From NCBI GenBank assembly GCA_964559175.1, contig CAZLGT010000006.1, positions 57,559-121,558 of the forward strand: a stretch of DNA of 64,000 nucleotides, read 5' to 3'. The notes under the pieces are model-generated. The model was given only the letters and a program-made list of their open reading frames with translations, was not told the origin of the DNA and searched no databases. Within the stretch, counting starts at the first letter, position 1. Each line of letters begins with the position of its first letter. Made by a program: the position numbers and the translations under genes. Of this stretch, positions 1 through 7,180 are shown piece by piece. The DNA is from Mariniphaga sp964559175 (GTDB taxonomy: Bacteria; Bacteroidota; Bacteroidia; Bacteroidales; Prolixibacteraceae).

Positions 1-534
1 CTGCAGGTTTCCGTTTACACCCGCTGCGACGAGGTAAGACTTGAACTGAACGGCGAGGTAATCGGCACAAAACCGGTTTCGGAAGAAACAAAACTAACTG
101 CCTGGTTCGATGTGCCCTACCAGCCCGGCGAATTGGTTGCAGTGGGCTTGAAAAACGGAGACGAGGTGGCACGGCAGTTGCTGAAAACGGCCGGCAAACC
201 GGCCCGGCTGAAAATCACTCCCGAGCGGGGGCAGGTAACGGCATCTTTCAACGACCTGGCGTATTTCAACATAGAAGTTCTTGATGAAAACGGCTTGCTG
301 ATTCCTCATGCCGAAATCCCTGTGGAGTTTACTATCGAAGGAACCGGAACCCTGCAGGCAGTGGGCAACGGCAATCCAACCGGAATGAAAAGTTTTCAGC
401 AGCCTCATGTTTTAACCTACCGGGGAAAATGCCAGGTGATTGTGCGTTCATCCGAAACTCCCGGCGAAATTTCGGTTGCCGCCCGTTCGGAGGGACTGGA
501 AAGCGGAACTGCAAAAGTGGATGTTTATAATTGA
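1..534 (+). CDS. Glycoside hydrolase family 2-type protein, C-terminal part (5' end outside window)
   Basis: The frame is open from base 1 to the TAA at 532-534 and gives about 177 residues with no start in the window. The visible part looks like the C-terminal accessory domains of a large family 2 glycoside hydrolase (beta-galactosidase type). First comes a short beta-rich segment on the pattern VYTRCDEVRLELNGEVIG, typical of the DUF4982-like region after the catalytic barrel. An Ig-like domain follows (residues about 75-177) with the motif DENGLLIPHAEIPVEF and the conserved GNGNP turn, and the chain ends in VDVYN. The catalytic domain is not present, so substrate and exact family cannot be read here. 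The assignment rests on remembered family features; a beta-galactosidase-like enzyme is the best guess. Confidence 0.72.
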   Translation: MQVSVYTRCDEVRLELNGEVIGTKPVSEETKLTAWFDVPYQPGELVAVGLKNGDEVARQLLKTAGKPARLKITPERGQVTASFNDLAYFNIEVLDENGLLIPHAEIPVEFTIEGTGTLQAVGNGNPTGMKSFQQPHVLTYRGKCQVIVRSSETPGEISVAARSEGLESGTAKVDVYN

Positions 535-720
535 GCTGGTGACTTTGGTTCTTTGGGGTGAGCTGGTGACTTTCCGTCACCTGCTCACTAATACTCTGGT
601 TCACCTGCTGATTTGAGCTCAGCTGGTGAATTATTGCTTTGAGAAATCACTATTGAGCAGGTGGACTTGTAGCCACCAGCTCAACTTCCTTCGGTTCACC
701 TGCTGTCCACCGGCTGGCAG
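533..720. repeat. Cluster of REP-like imperfect hairpins
   Basis: Three consecutive hairpins share one motif. TGAGCTGGTGAC (559-570) pairs with GTCACCTGCTCA (576-587). TTCACCTGCTGA (600-611) pairs with TCAGCTGGTGAA (619-630). TTGAGCAGGTGG (653-664) pairs with CCACCAGCTCAA (673-684). Each stem has exactly one central mismatch, A against A or T against T. A loose direct copy lies at 533-545 and a further half site at 694-704 runs into CCGGCTGGC. The block is non-coding and resembles a decayed REP cluster. Confidence 0.7.
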
Positions 721-746
721 ATAAGTTGTTGAATAACCCCGGTAAT

Positions 747-920
747 CTATTTTTTCTTTACAATCAGGTAAACAATTGCAGTTATAATACTGAACAATAC
801 AGCAAAAATGGTCCATAAAACTTTTGAGCCGGTACTTAAACCTTTATTTACAGTCCAAACATGATAAATTACCCAAACGGCGCAGACAAATGCAATAATC
901 CCACCAATAGTTGCTCCCAT
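747..920 (-). CDS. 57-residue membrane protein, PLDc_N-like
   Basis: A short reading frame runs from ATG (918-920) to TAG (747-749). The product begins MGATIGGIIAFVCAVWVIYH, so the first transmembrane helix starts almost at residue 4. A short polar loop with the motif NKGLSTGSKVLW follows, then a second helix (about residues 33-53) and a KKK tail. Two helices joined by a loop of this type are characteristic of the small PLDc_N-domain proteins, common in Bacteroidota and usually of unknown function. There is no recognisable Shine-Dalgarno sequence, as is normal in this phylum. The flanking hairpins and the gene's isolation suggest a monocistronic unit. Function unknown; the coding call rests on membrane-protein composition and family resemblance. 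Confidence 0.68.
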   Translation of the reverse strand: MGATIGGIIAFVCAVWVIYHVWTVNKGLSTGSKVLWTIFAVLFSIITAIVYLIVKKK

Positions 921-1006
921 AACATTTTGATATTAAAGATGAATGCTTAAAGTTAAATCTATTTTGTTGAAAACAAAAGCGATCCTTTGGATTTCTAATT
1001 CTATTG

Positions 1007-1037
1007 GGCAGGTGGTCTGCCGGCTGGCGGACACCAA
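1007..1037. repeat. REP-like palindrome
   Basis: GTCTGCC (1015-1021) pairs with GGCGGAC (1026-1032) around a GGCT loop, with one G-T wobble. It shares CCGGCTGGC with the element at 710-718 and GCAGGTGG with the hairpin at 653-664, so it belongs to the same repeat family. Confidence 0.55.
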
Positions 1038-1066
1038 CTCAAATGGTGCGTTTGGAATTAAAAATT

Positions 1067-1074
1067 TATCTTTG
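1067..1074 (+). promoter_or_regulatory. Bacteroidota -7 box for the amidohydrolase gene
   Basis: TATCTTTG matches TAnnTTTG exactly and lies 29 bp before the ATG at 1103. It falls inside the longer in-frame extension that begins at 1004, which supports the later start. No good -33 box is visible. Confidence 0.5.
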
Positions 1075-1102
1075 CATTTGTTTCAAACTTAAACGGCTTA
1101 AA

Positions 1103-2737
1103 ATGAGAAGATATAGTGCATTTTTTTTACTTATTTCATTGCTGATGAATTCATGTTCGACTAAAAAACCTGCCGATTTGATTGTGACCAATGCCACAGT
1201 TTATACCGCTGATGAAACCTTTTCGAAAGTGGAAAGCTTTGCTGTGGCCGGGGGGAAAATTGTTTCAACCGGGAATACCGAAAAAATTCTGGCGGAATAT
1301 TCTTCGGAAAACATCGTTGACGCCAGGGAAAAATTTATTTATCCCGGATTTAACGACGCCCATGCGCATTTTAACGGATACGCCACAAACCTGATGCAGT
1401 ATGCCGATTTGCGCGGCACCACAGGGCCGGAAGAGATTTATGAAATCATTCTGGCGCATCTCGAAAAATTTGGCGGCGAGTGGGTTTTAGGCCGTAGCTG
1501 GGACCAAAACGATTGGGAAGTGACTGAGTTTCCTGATAAAACCAAACTGGACGAACTATTCCCCGAAACACCGGTTTACCTGGTTCGGGTTGACGGACAT
1601 GCAGGCTGGTGCAACTCCAAAGCGCTGGAAATGGCGGGCATCACCAACGAAACCAAAGTGACGGGAGGTTTGGTGGAGCTGAAAAACGGGCAACCCACCG
1701 GAATTTTAATCGACAATGCCATGGGACTGGTTTCGCGGTTGATTCCAAAAATCACTCTTGAACAGCAAAAACTCGGGTTGCTCGAAGCCCAGAAAAACTG
1801 CTTTGCAGCCGGCCTCACCTCGGTTACCGATGCCGGACTGGATAAATCAACGGTTTTACTGATAGAAGAGATGCAAAACTCAGGCGAACTGAAAATGCGC
1901 ATCAACGCCATGCTGAATCCTTCGGAAGAGAACATTGAGTTTTTCGTGAAAAACGGCCCGAAAAAAGAGGACCGGCTGGTGATAAACACCATTAAATTAT
2001 TTGCCGACGGTGCTTTGGGCTCCCGCGGAGCGCTCTTGCTGGAAGATTATTCCGACGACCCCGGAAACAAAGGCATTCAGATTGAAGCGCAGGAATATTA
2101 CGATGAGTTATGCCAACTGGCTTACGACAGCAATTTTGCCGTGGCCACCCACTGCATTGGCGATGGGGCCAACCGGCTGATGCTGGATACCTACGGAAAA
2201 TTTTTGAAGGGCGAAAACGACCGTCGCTGGCGTATTGAACACGCCCAAATTATTCATCCTGATGATATGGAAAAATTTGCCCGGTATTCCATTGTTCCTT
2301 CGGTGCAGGCTACGCACGCCACGTCCGACATGTACTGGGCCGGCGACCGGTTGGGAGAAGAACGTTTGAACAACGGCGCTTATGCCTACCAGACGCTGCT
2401 AAATCAACTGGGCTGGTTGCCCAACGGCACCGATTTCCCGGTAGAGGAAATTTATCCGCTGTTTACATTTTATGCCTCGGTTTTCCGCACCGACCACAAC
2501 AACTTGCCCGAAGGCGGTTTTCTGATGGAGGAGGCATTAACGCGCGAGCAGGCGCTACGTTCCATCACACTTTGGCCGGCAAAAGCATCGTTCGAAGAAA
2601 ACGAAAAAGGCAGCATCGAACCCGGCAAGTGGGCCGATTTTGTCATCCTCGACACCGATTTGATAACTACCTCGCCACAGGAAGTGCTGGATGCCAAAAT
2701 TGAAAGCACCTGGATTGCGGGGGAGAAGGTTTTCTAA
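1103..2737 (+). CDS. Amidohydrolase family 3 (YtcJ-like) lipoprotein
   Basis: This 544-residue metal-dependent hydrolase belongs to the amidohydrolase_3/YtcJ group, whose members hydrolyse amide or N-formyl bonds on mostly uncharacterised substrates. The start at 1103 gives a clean lipoprotein signal peptide (hydrophobic stretch, then LMNSC at residue 18), so the enzyme is probably anchored outside the cytoplasm. Visible family marks are the metal-binding FNDAHAHF near residue 90, ADGALGSRGALL around residue 300, ATHCIGDGAN and RIEHAQ with further metal-site histidines, and NGTDFPVE near residue 450. The C terminus (GSIEPGKWADFVILD) is the usual composite beta-sandwich. A longer in-frame start at 1004 would run through the repeat and the promoter and is rejected. 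It stands alone; substrate unknown. Confidence 0.88.
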   Translation: MRRYSAFFLLISLLMNSCSTKKPADLIVTNATVYTADETFSKVESFAVAGGKIVSTGNTEKILAEYSSENIVDAREKFIYPGFNDAHAHFNGYATNLMQYADLRGTTGPEEIYEIILAHLEKFGGEWVLGRSWDQNDWEVTEFPDKTKLDELFPETPVYLVRVDGHAGWCNSKALEMAGITNETKVTGGLVELKNGQPTGILIDNAMGLVSRLIPKITLEQQKLGLLEAQKNCFAAGLTSVTDAGLDKSTVLLIEEMQNSGELKMRINAMLNPSEENIEFFVKNGPKKEDRLVINTIKLFADGALGSRGALLLEDYSDDPGNKGIQIEAQEYYDELCQLAYDSNFAVATHCIGDGANRLMLDTYGKFLKGENDRRWRIEHAQIIHPDDMEKFARYSIVPSVQATHATSDMYWAGDRLGEERLNNGAYAYQTLLNQLGWLPNGTDFPVEEIYPLFTFYASVFRTDHNNLPEGGFLMEEALTREQALRSITLWPAKASFEENEKGSIEPGKWADFVILDTDLITTSPQEVLDAKIESTWIAGEKVF

Positions 2738-2783
2738 TTTTTTTTTCTTATTGAGATTCAATATCTTTAAAGAAAAAACAAAA

Positions 2784-3776
2784 ATGAAAACGCTAATCCC
2801 ATTTTTATTTCTGTTTATCGCATTTGTTTCGTGTGAACGTAATGAAATCCCTGAAGATTTTTCTCCTGAAATTAGTTTTGAAGTGTCACAATTTATTGAA
2901 ACACAAATCCCGGTTTTAAATTTTGAATTAACGCCCAACGGTTTTTATTATTCAGGCTATGAAGAGCCGCGAATTTACTTTTCAACTTTTTCCGGCGATA
3001 CCATGTCAATAAAAACAGAATCAGAAGTAAAATCTTTGGTTTACGATCGAAGGTTTCGCAAACTGTATATCGGAACAAAATCCTCTGGTCTGGGTGTATT
3101 GAAAGGGAACACGATAACCTATTTTTCACCCGACAATTCAATCCTTCCGCGGTATGTTATCGCGAGAATGGATGTAGATAGCGAGGGTAATTTGTGGATA
3201 GCATCTGCTAAAAACGGTGAGGGTGGATTATACCGTTTCGATGGAAATGAGTTTGTTCATTTTTCCACTGATAATTCACTCTTAACATCTGATTTAATTT
3301 ACGGAATTTGTTGCCGGAATGCATCAGTTTATATTTCTGGAAAAGGAATAGACGGGCATACCGTTTTCCGGATTGATAAAACAGAAAAGGGTGAATATTC
3401 CTGGGAAGAAATACTGAGTGATGGTGAATATTATCATGAAATAGCAGCGGATGAAAATGACAATGTTTATGTTATTTTTCGAGTTCCTGCAGAGGGTATT
3501 ATAAAATTATCGGCAGATGGTACGAAAAATATAATTACGCCTGACAGGAAGGGGGATGGTTTTGTTTATACAAAACTGATAACTGATAAAAGAGGGTATT
3601 TATGGGCGAATAAAATTTCGCTGGTCTCAAGTGAACATTTTTCGGTTTATGACGGGAAAAATTGGCATCCTGCTCCCACGGCCTTCCCTGAAAATGGGCT
3701 TGAATCAATCGATGTGGATGAAAATAACAACATTTGGCTGGCTTCTTATTCAGGGATTTATATTCTTAATCAATAA
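2784..3776 (+). CDS. Two-component-regulator-propeller-like lipoprotein (copy 1)
   Basis: The 330-residue protein starts at ATG 2784, which yields a lipoprotein signal peptide (MKTLIPFLFLFIAFVSCERN). The body is a series of beta-propeller blades with the Reg_prop pattern, for example MDVDSEGNLWIASAKNGEGG, ADENDNVYVIF and VDENNNIWLASYSGIYILNQ. Such propellers usually form the sensor part of hybrid two-component systems, but here there is no kinase or transmembrane output, so this is a free surface or periplasmic propeller. It is a tandem paralogue of the next gene, which has the same layout and ending. A TATCTTTA box at 2762-2769 may be its promoter. Role unknown; ligand binding is a guess. 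Confidence 0.8.
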   Translation: MKTLIPFLFLFIAFVSCERNEIPEDFSPEISFEVSQFIETQIPVLNFELTPNGFYYSGYEEPRIYFSTFSGDTMSIKTESEVKSLVYDRRFRKLYIGTKSSGLGVLKGNTITYFSPDNSILPRYVIARMDVDSEGNLWIASAKNGEGGLYRFDGNEFVHFSTDNSLLTSDLIYGICCRNASVYISGKGIDGHTVFRIDKTEKGEYSWEEILSDGEYYHEIAADENDNVYVIFRVPAEGIIKLSADGTKNIITPDRKGDGFVYTKLITDKRGYLWANKISLVSSEHFSVYDGKNWHPAPTAFPENGLESIDVDENNNIWLASYSGIYILNQ

Positions 3777-3846
3777 TCATTTCACCTCGATTTTATAAAC
3801 TAAGCAACCTTTTTGTTCTTTTTATCATCTTGGTAAAAAAACCGTT

Positions 3847-4857
3847 ATGAAACTACTACCTATATTTTTTTTCACATTGTTTCTTCTTTTTTCCTGCAAC
3901 AAAGATGACGACGAGGTTGTGCTGAATGAATTTCCGGAGGAAATCAATTTCGATGTTTCGGAATGGGTGTTAAAAGGCGAAAACACTACCTGTGTTGACT
4001 TCGACAAGGATGGAAACCCCTGGATTGCTTCGGGTAGTAACCTGATTTTTTACGATGGTTTGAATATGCAATCTTATTCAGCCGGTACGATAATTCAGGA
4101 TGTTTCTGTTGCGCCTGACGGAAGAGTTTGGCTGGGTACAAAGGAGAAAGGCCTGGCTCGTTTCTCCGGCGGTGAATTCACATTTTTCACTTCTGAAAAT
4201 GCCGGATTACCGAGGGATTACGTAAATGAAGTGGAAGTTGCCCCAAACGGAAAAGTCTGGTTTTCCAGCTCGGCCCACAATTTGGGCGGACTAATGTGTT
4301 ACGACAACGGTACATTCAGCCTTTACACTCCGGAAAATTCAATATTGAATCAGAATGTCATTCAGAACTTAAAAGTTGACAGGGACAGCCGGGTCTATTT
4401 TGTAACGTTGGGAACCGTTGGAAGTGCAGCAGTTTACAGGATTGACAATCAAAACAACTGGATGCAATTGGGAGGTGATGCTACATTTTACTGGATAATG
4501 TCTTTGGATTTAACGACTGATTCTAAAGTTTACATTACTACGGATCATTCACTTTCATCATGTTTGGGTTGTTATGAAGATGAAATTTTGTGTTTTGAAG
4601 ACGGGAAATGGAGAGTTCTTGAAAAATCTTTTTATCAGGGTATGTTCAACGGATTTTTTATTGATAAACGAAATTATATTTGGATTAAGGGAGGAATTGA
4701 GGGATCAGCGACTAACTATTTTGTTTTTGACGGAAAAGAGTGGCACCGTTCTGCAGAAGGACAAATCCCTGAAGTTTTCATAAAAAGTGTAAAAGTGGAC
4801 GACCAAAACAACATCTGGTTTTGCACGGATGAGGGTATTTTTGTTTTAAGGCAGTGA
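3847..4857 (+). CDS. Two-component-regulator-propeller-like lipoprotein (copy 2)
   Basis: This 336-residue paralogue of the preceding gene starts with a lipoprotein signal peptide (MKLLPIFFFTLFLLFSCNKD). An acidic DDDE linker follows, then propeller blades such as VDFDKDGNPWIASGSNLIFY, VAPDGRVWLGTKEKGLARF and VAPNGKVWFSSSAHNLGGL, ending in VDDQNNIWFCTDEGIFVLRQ. Regularly spaced D-x-x-x-N/G-x-x-W turns define the blades. The pair arose by tandem duplication: both have the EEINFDVSEW/PEISFEVSQF segment after the lipobox and the same blade order. No enzyme motif is present. Function unknown, probably protein or glycan binding at the cell surface. Confidence 0.8.
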   Translation: MKLLPIFFFTLFLLFSCNKDDDEVVLNEFPEEINFDVSEWVLKGENTTCVDFDKDGNPWIASGSNLIFYDGLNMQSYSAGTIIQDVSVAPDGRVWLGTKEKGLARFSGGEFTFFTSENAGLPRDYVNEVEVAPNGKVWFSSSAHNLGGLMCYDNGTFSLYTPENSILNQNVIQNLKVDRDSRVYFVTLGTVGSAAVYRIDNQNNWMQLGGDATFYWIMSLDLTTDSKVYITTDHSLSSCLGCYEDEILCFEDGKWRVLEKSFYQGMFNGFFIDKRNYIWIKGGIEGSATNYFVFDGKEWHRSAEGQIPEVFIKSVKVDDQNNIWFCTDEGIFVLRQ

Positions 4858-4897
4858 GTTAAAAATCTTTTTGTAACTTTATGGAAAACTTACAATT

Positions 4898-6385
4898 ATG
4901 ACAACAAAAGAAAAGTATTCCATTTCAAGAAGGAATTTTATAAAAGTTTCGGCGGCTTCCACTGCCGCAGTTTCAACCATGTCGCTGGGCAGCTGCAATG
5001 TGGAAAAAGTGCCGGCGCCCATGAAGCGCAAGTTCGGTAAACACGATTTTATGGTTACCTCTTTTGGCCTGGGTGGCCAGGCTTCGTTGCAATGGACAGC
5101 CGAAGGTTTGGATCCGGTGCCTATAATTCTGAAGGCTTTCGATTTGGGCATCAACTATTTCGATACCTCAAATCTGTATGCCGGCAGTCAGTTGAATTTC
5201 AATAAAGCGTTTAAAAAGCTGAACCTGATTCCGGGTGAAAGCAATTACAATGAAGGGCTGCGCAAATCCATCTGGCTCACCAGCAAAACCGCTATGCGCT
5301 GGGGTAAACCCGGCTGGCCCGAGCGGGAAGGTGTGGTGAACTGGTCGAACGGCGATAATGTAAAGTGCGCGGTTGACGATGTAAAACGTTCGCTCACACA
5401 GCTTTTTGGCGACGGAAACGGCAACTATCCCGGGGGTGCCTACCTCGATATGGTGCTGATTCATACGCTCCACAACGAAGCCGAAATCGATGTGCTTTAC
5501 GAAGGACTGGAAACCCCGCTCGACCCGAATGAAAATTTCGGTGCGCTGGTTGCCCTGCGCGATTTGCGCGATGGAACCAACCTCACCGGCATGAACCCGA
5601 ATAACGAAAAACTGATTAAACACATTGGCTTTTCGGGGCACAACAATCCGCCGGCCATGATTGATATGATCCAACGCGACGAATGGGGAATTCTGGAAGG
5701 AATGCTCATCGCCATCAACGCCAACGACCGGCTGATGTTCAATATGCAGCACAATGTGATTCCGGTTGCCGAAGCCAAAGGAATGGGTATTATCGGTATG
5801 AAAACCTTCGCCGACGCTGCCTTGTACCACAAAGAACCTACCTGGTCGAACAAGCCGGAGCACGTTTACATGGAAGTGGGAAAACCCGGGCTGCCAAGCC
5901 GTCCACTCATCGAGTATTCGCTTACTACACCCGGCGTTCATACCCTGATAATCGGAATTGGTCACATCGACGACGACCCCATGAAATGCCAGCTGGTACA
6001 AAATTTTTATGCCTGCCAGATTGAACGCAACGGCCTCACTGCCGACGAGCGGGTGAAAATTGAACAGATGGCTGCAGGGGTTAAAAACGGAAAAACCAAC
6101 TATTTCCAGATGGAAAAAGAGGAATTGGTGGCAGGTCCGCGGTTGCTGGAAAAAACAGAAAAAGAAGGCAAAAACGTGTTTACCTGGCAAACAGCGTATG
6201 CCGGAGACGAGCCCATTTCGCATTACGAAGTGATGATTGACGGGCAGCTGGCCGGAAAAGTGGATCATAAGCCGCAGGTATTAAAAAGCAAACCATTTGC
6301 CTTTGAAACCGACAAAACCGGTTCTGAAATTCTGATTGCAGCGGTTGACAAAGCTGGCAATCGTATGGAGTCGAAGCTTGTTTAA
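4898..6385 (+). CDS. Tat-exported aldo/keto reductase with C-terminal beta domain
   Basis: The 495-residue protein begins with a twin-arginine signal (SRRNFIKVSAASTAAVSTMS) followed by SLGSC, which could also be a lipobox. The central region is an aldo/keto reductase barrel: FGLGGQASLQ is the first strand, and INYFDTSNLYAG supplies the family's Asp and Tyr, LTSKT the Lys and LIHTLH the His, so all four catalytic-type residues are visible. The barrel is interrupted by longer loops than in cytoplasmic enzymes. After residue about 420 there is an extra beta-rich segment (DEPISHYEVMIDGQLAGKV, ending AAVDKAGNRMESKLV) like a fibronectin type III fold. Exported reductases of this kind are frequent in Bacteroidota; the substrate is not known. 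Confidence 0.82.
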   Translation: MTTKEKYSISRRNFIKVSAASTAAVSTMSLGSCNVEKVPAPMKRKFGKHDFMVTSFGLGGQASLQWTAEGLDPVPIILKAFDLGINYFDTSNLYAGSQLNFNKAFKKLNLIPGESNYNEGLRKSIWLTSKTAMRWGKPGWPEREGVVNWSNGDNVKCAVDDVKRSLTQLFGDGNGNYPGGAYLDMVLIHTLHNEAEIDVLYEGLETPLDPNENFGALVALRDLRDGTNLTGMNPNNEKLIKHIGFSGHNNPPAMIDMIQRDEWGILEGMLIAINANDRLMFNMQHNVIPVAEAKGMGIIGMKTFADAALYHKEPTWSNKPEHVYMEVGKPGLPSRPLIEYSLTTPGVHTLIIGIGHIDDDPMKCQLVQNFYACQIERNGLTADERVKIEQMAAGVKNGKTNYFQMEKEELVAGPRLLEKTEKEGKNVFTWQTAYAGDEPISHYEVMIDGQLAGKVDHKPQVLKSKPFAFETDKTGSEILIAAVDKAGNRMESKLV

Positions 6386-6412
6386 CTGATTTTCAAATAA
6401 TCAAATAGAAAA

Positions 6413-6441
6413 TCCGTTGGAAGAATTCCAGCGGTTTTTTT
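6413..6441 (+). terminator. Rho-independent terminator after the aldo/keto reductase
   Basis: CCGTTGGAA (6413-6421) pairs with TTCCAGCGG (6425-6433) with one G-T wobble and a GAA loop, followed by eight T (6434-6441). Confidence 0.88.
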
Positions 6442-6502
6442 TATTTTATTTTGAACCATTTGCAGTTTCAAAGGTTGAACTACCAAATCAGAAACAAAAA
6501 AA

Positions 6503-7168
6503 ATGGCAGACAGACTATCCGATCCCATTGGCCGGTTAATGGGACTTCGCTACAAATCGCATCCCTGGCATGGTGTTTTCATTGGGAAAAATGCACCAAA
6601 AGAAGTTACCGCTTTTATTGAAGTGGTATCTACCGACACAGTAAAATACGAAATTGACAAAGAGAGCGGTTATTTGCGGGTTGACCGGCCCCAAAAGTTT
6701 TCCAACGTTATTCCGGCGCTTTACGGTTTTATTCCGCAAACGTTTTGCGGTGAGAAAGTGGGTGAGTTCTGCCAAATAAAAACGGGCAAAAAAGATATTG
6801 AAGGTGATGGCGATCCCATTGACATCTGCGTGTTAACAGAAAAAACCCTGGCACACGGCGACCTGCTGGTAAATGCCCGGCCCATTGGAGGTTTTCGCAT
6901 GATTGACGGCAACCAGGCCGATGATAAAATAATTGCAGTGTTGCTGAACGACACGGTTTACGGTCATTTTAAAAACATAACGGAAGTGCCTAAAATTGTA
7001 ATTCAACGACTCGAGCACTATTTTCTCACCTACAAAGATATGCCGGGAGAAGACAGATATACCGAAATTCCCACCATTTATGAGGTGGAGGAAGCTTACG
7101 AAGTAATAAAACGCTCGATGGAAGATTACAATGTGAAATTCGACAATCTCGGGAAACTGCTTTCGTAA
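6503..7168 (+). CDS. ppa: Inorganic pyrophosphatase (family I)
   Basis: This 221-residue cytoplasmic enzyme hydrolyses pyrophosphate to phosphate and pulls biosynthetic reactions forward. The family I signature is clear: GDGDPIDICVL carries the metal-binding aspartates, preceded by KYEIDKESGYLRVDRP (the usual substrate-binding E/K/R region) and ALYGFIPQTFCG. The length is a little above the bacterial 175-residue norm, because of an N-terminal extension (MADRLSDPIGRLMGLRYKSH) and a C-terminal helix, as in other Bacteroidota forms. ATG 6503 follows an A-rich leader and the terminator upstream isolates the gene. It converges on the carboxypeptidase gene, with only 12 bp between stops. Confidence 0.93.
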   Translation: MADRLSDPIGRLMGLRYKSHPWHGVFIGKNAPKEVTAFIEVVSTDTVKYEIDKESGYLRVDRPQKFSNVIPALYGFIPQTFCGEKVGEFCQIKTGKKDIEGDGDPIDICVLTEKTLAHGDLLVNARPIGGFRMIDGNQADDKIIAVLLNDTVYGHFKNITEVPKIVIQRLEHYFLTYKDMPGEDRYTEIPTIYEVEEAYEVIKRSMEDYNVKFDNLGKLLS

Positions 7169-7180
7169 GGGCAAAATTCA

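Noticed and set aside
631..816. 61-codon minus-strand frame overlapping the small membrane gene
   Set aside because: It lies in another frame and crosses the hairpin repeats; the 747-920 frame has a far better protein composition.
1004..1102. N-terminal extension of the amidohydrolase
   Set aside because: It would be encoded by the REP-like palindrome and the -7 promoter box, and would bury the lipoprotein signal.
5168..6268. 366-codon minus-strand frame opposite the aldo/keto reductase
   Set aside because: It has low-complexity His/Phe-rich content and no motif; the plus-strand gene has all catalytic motifs.
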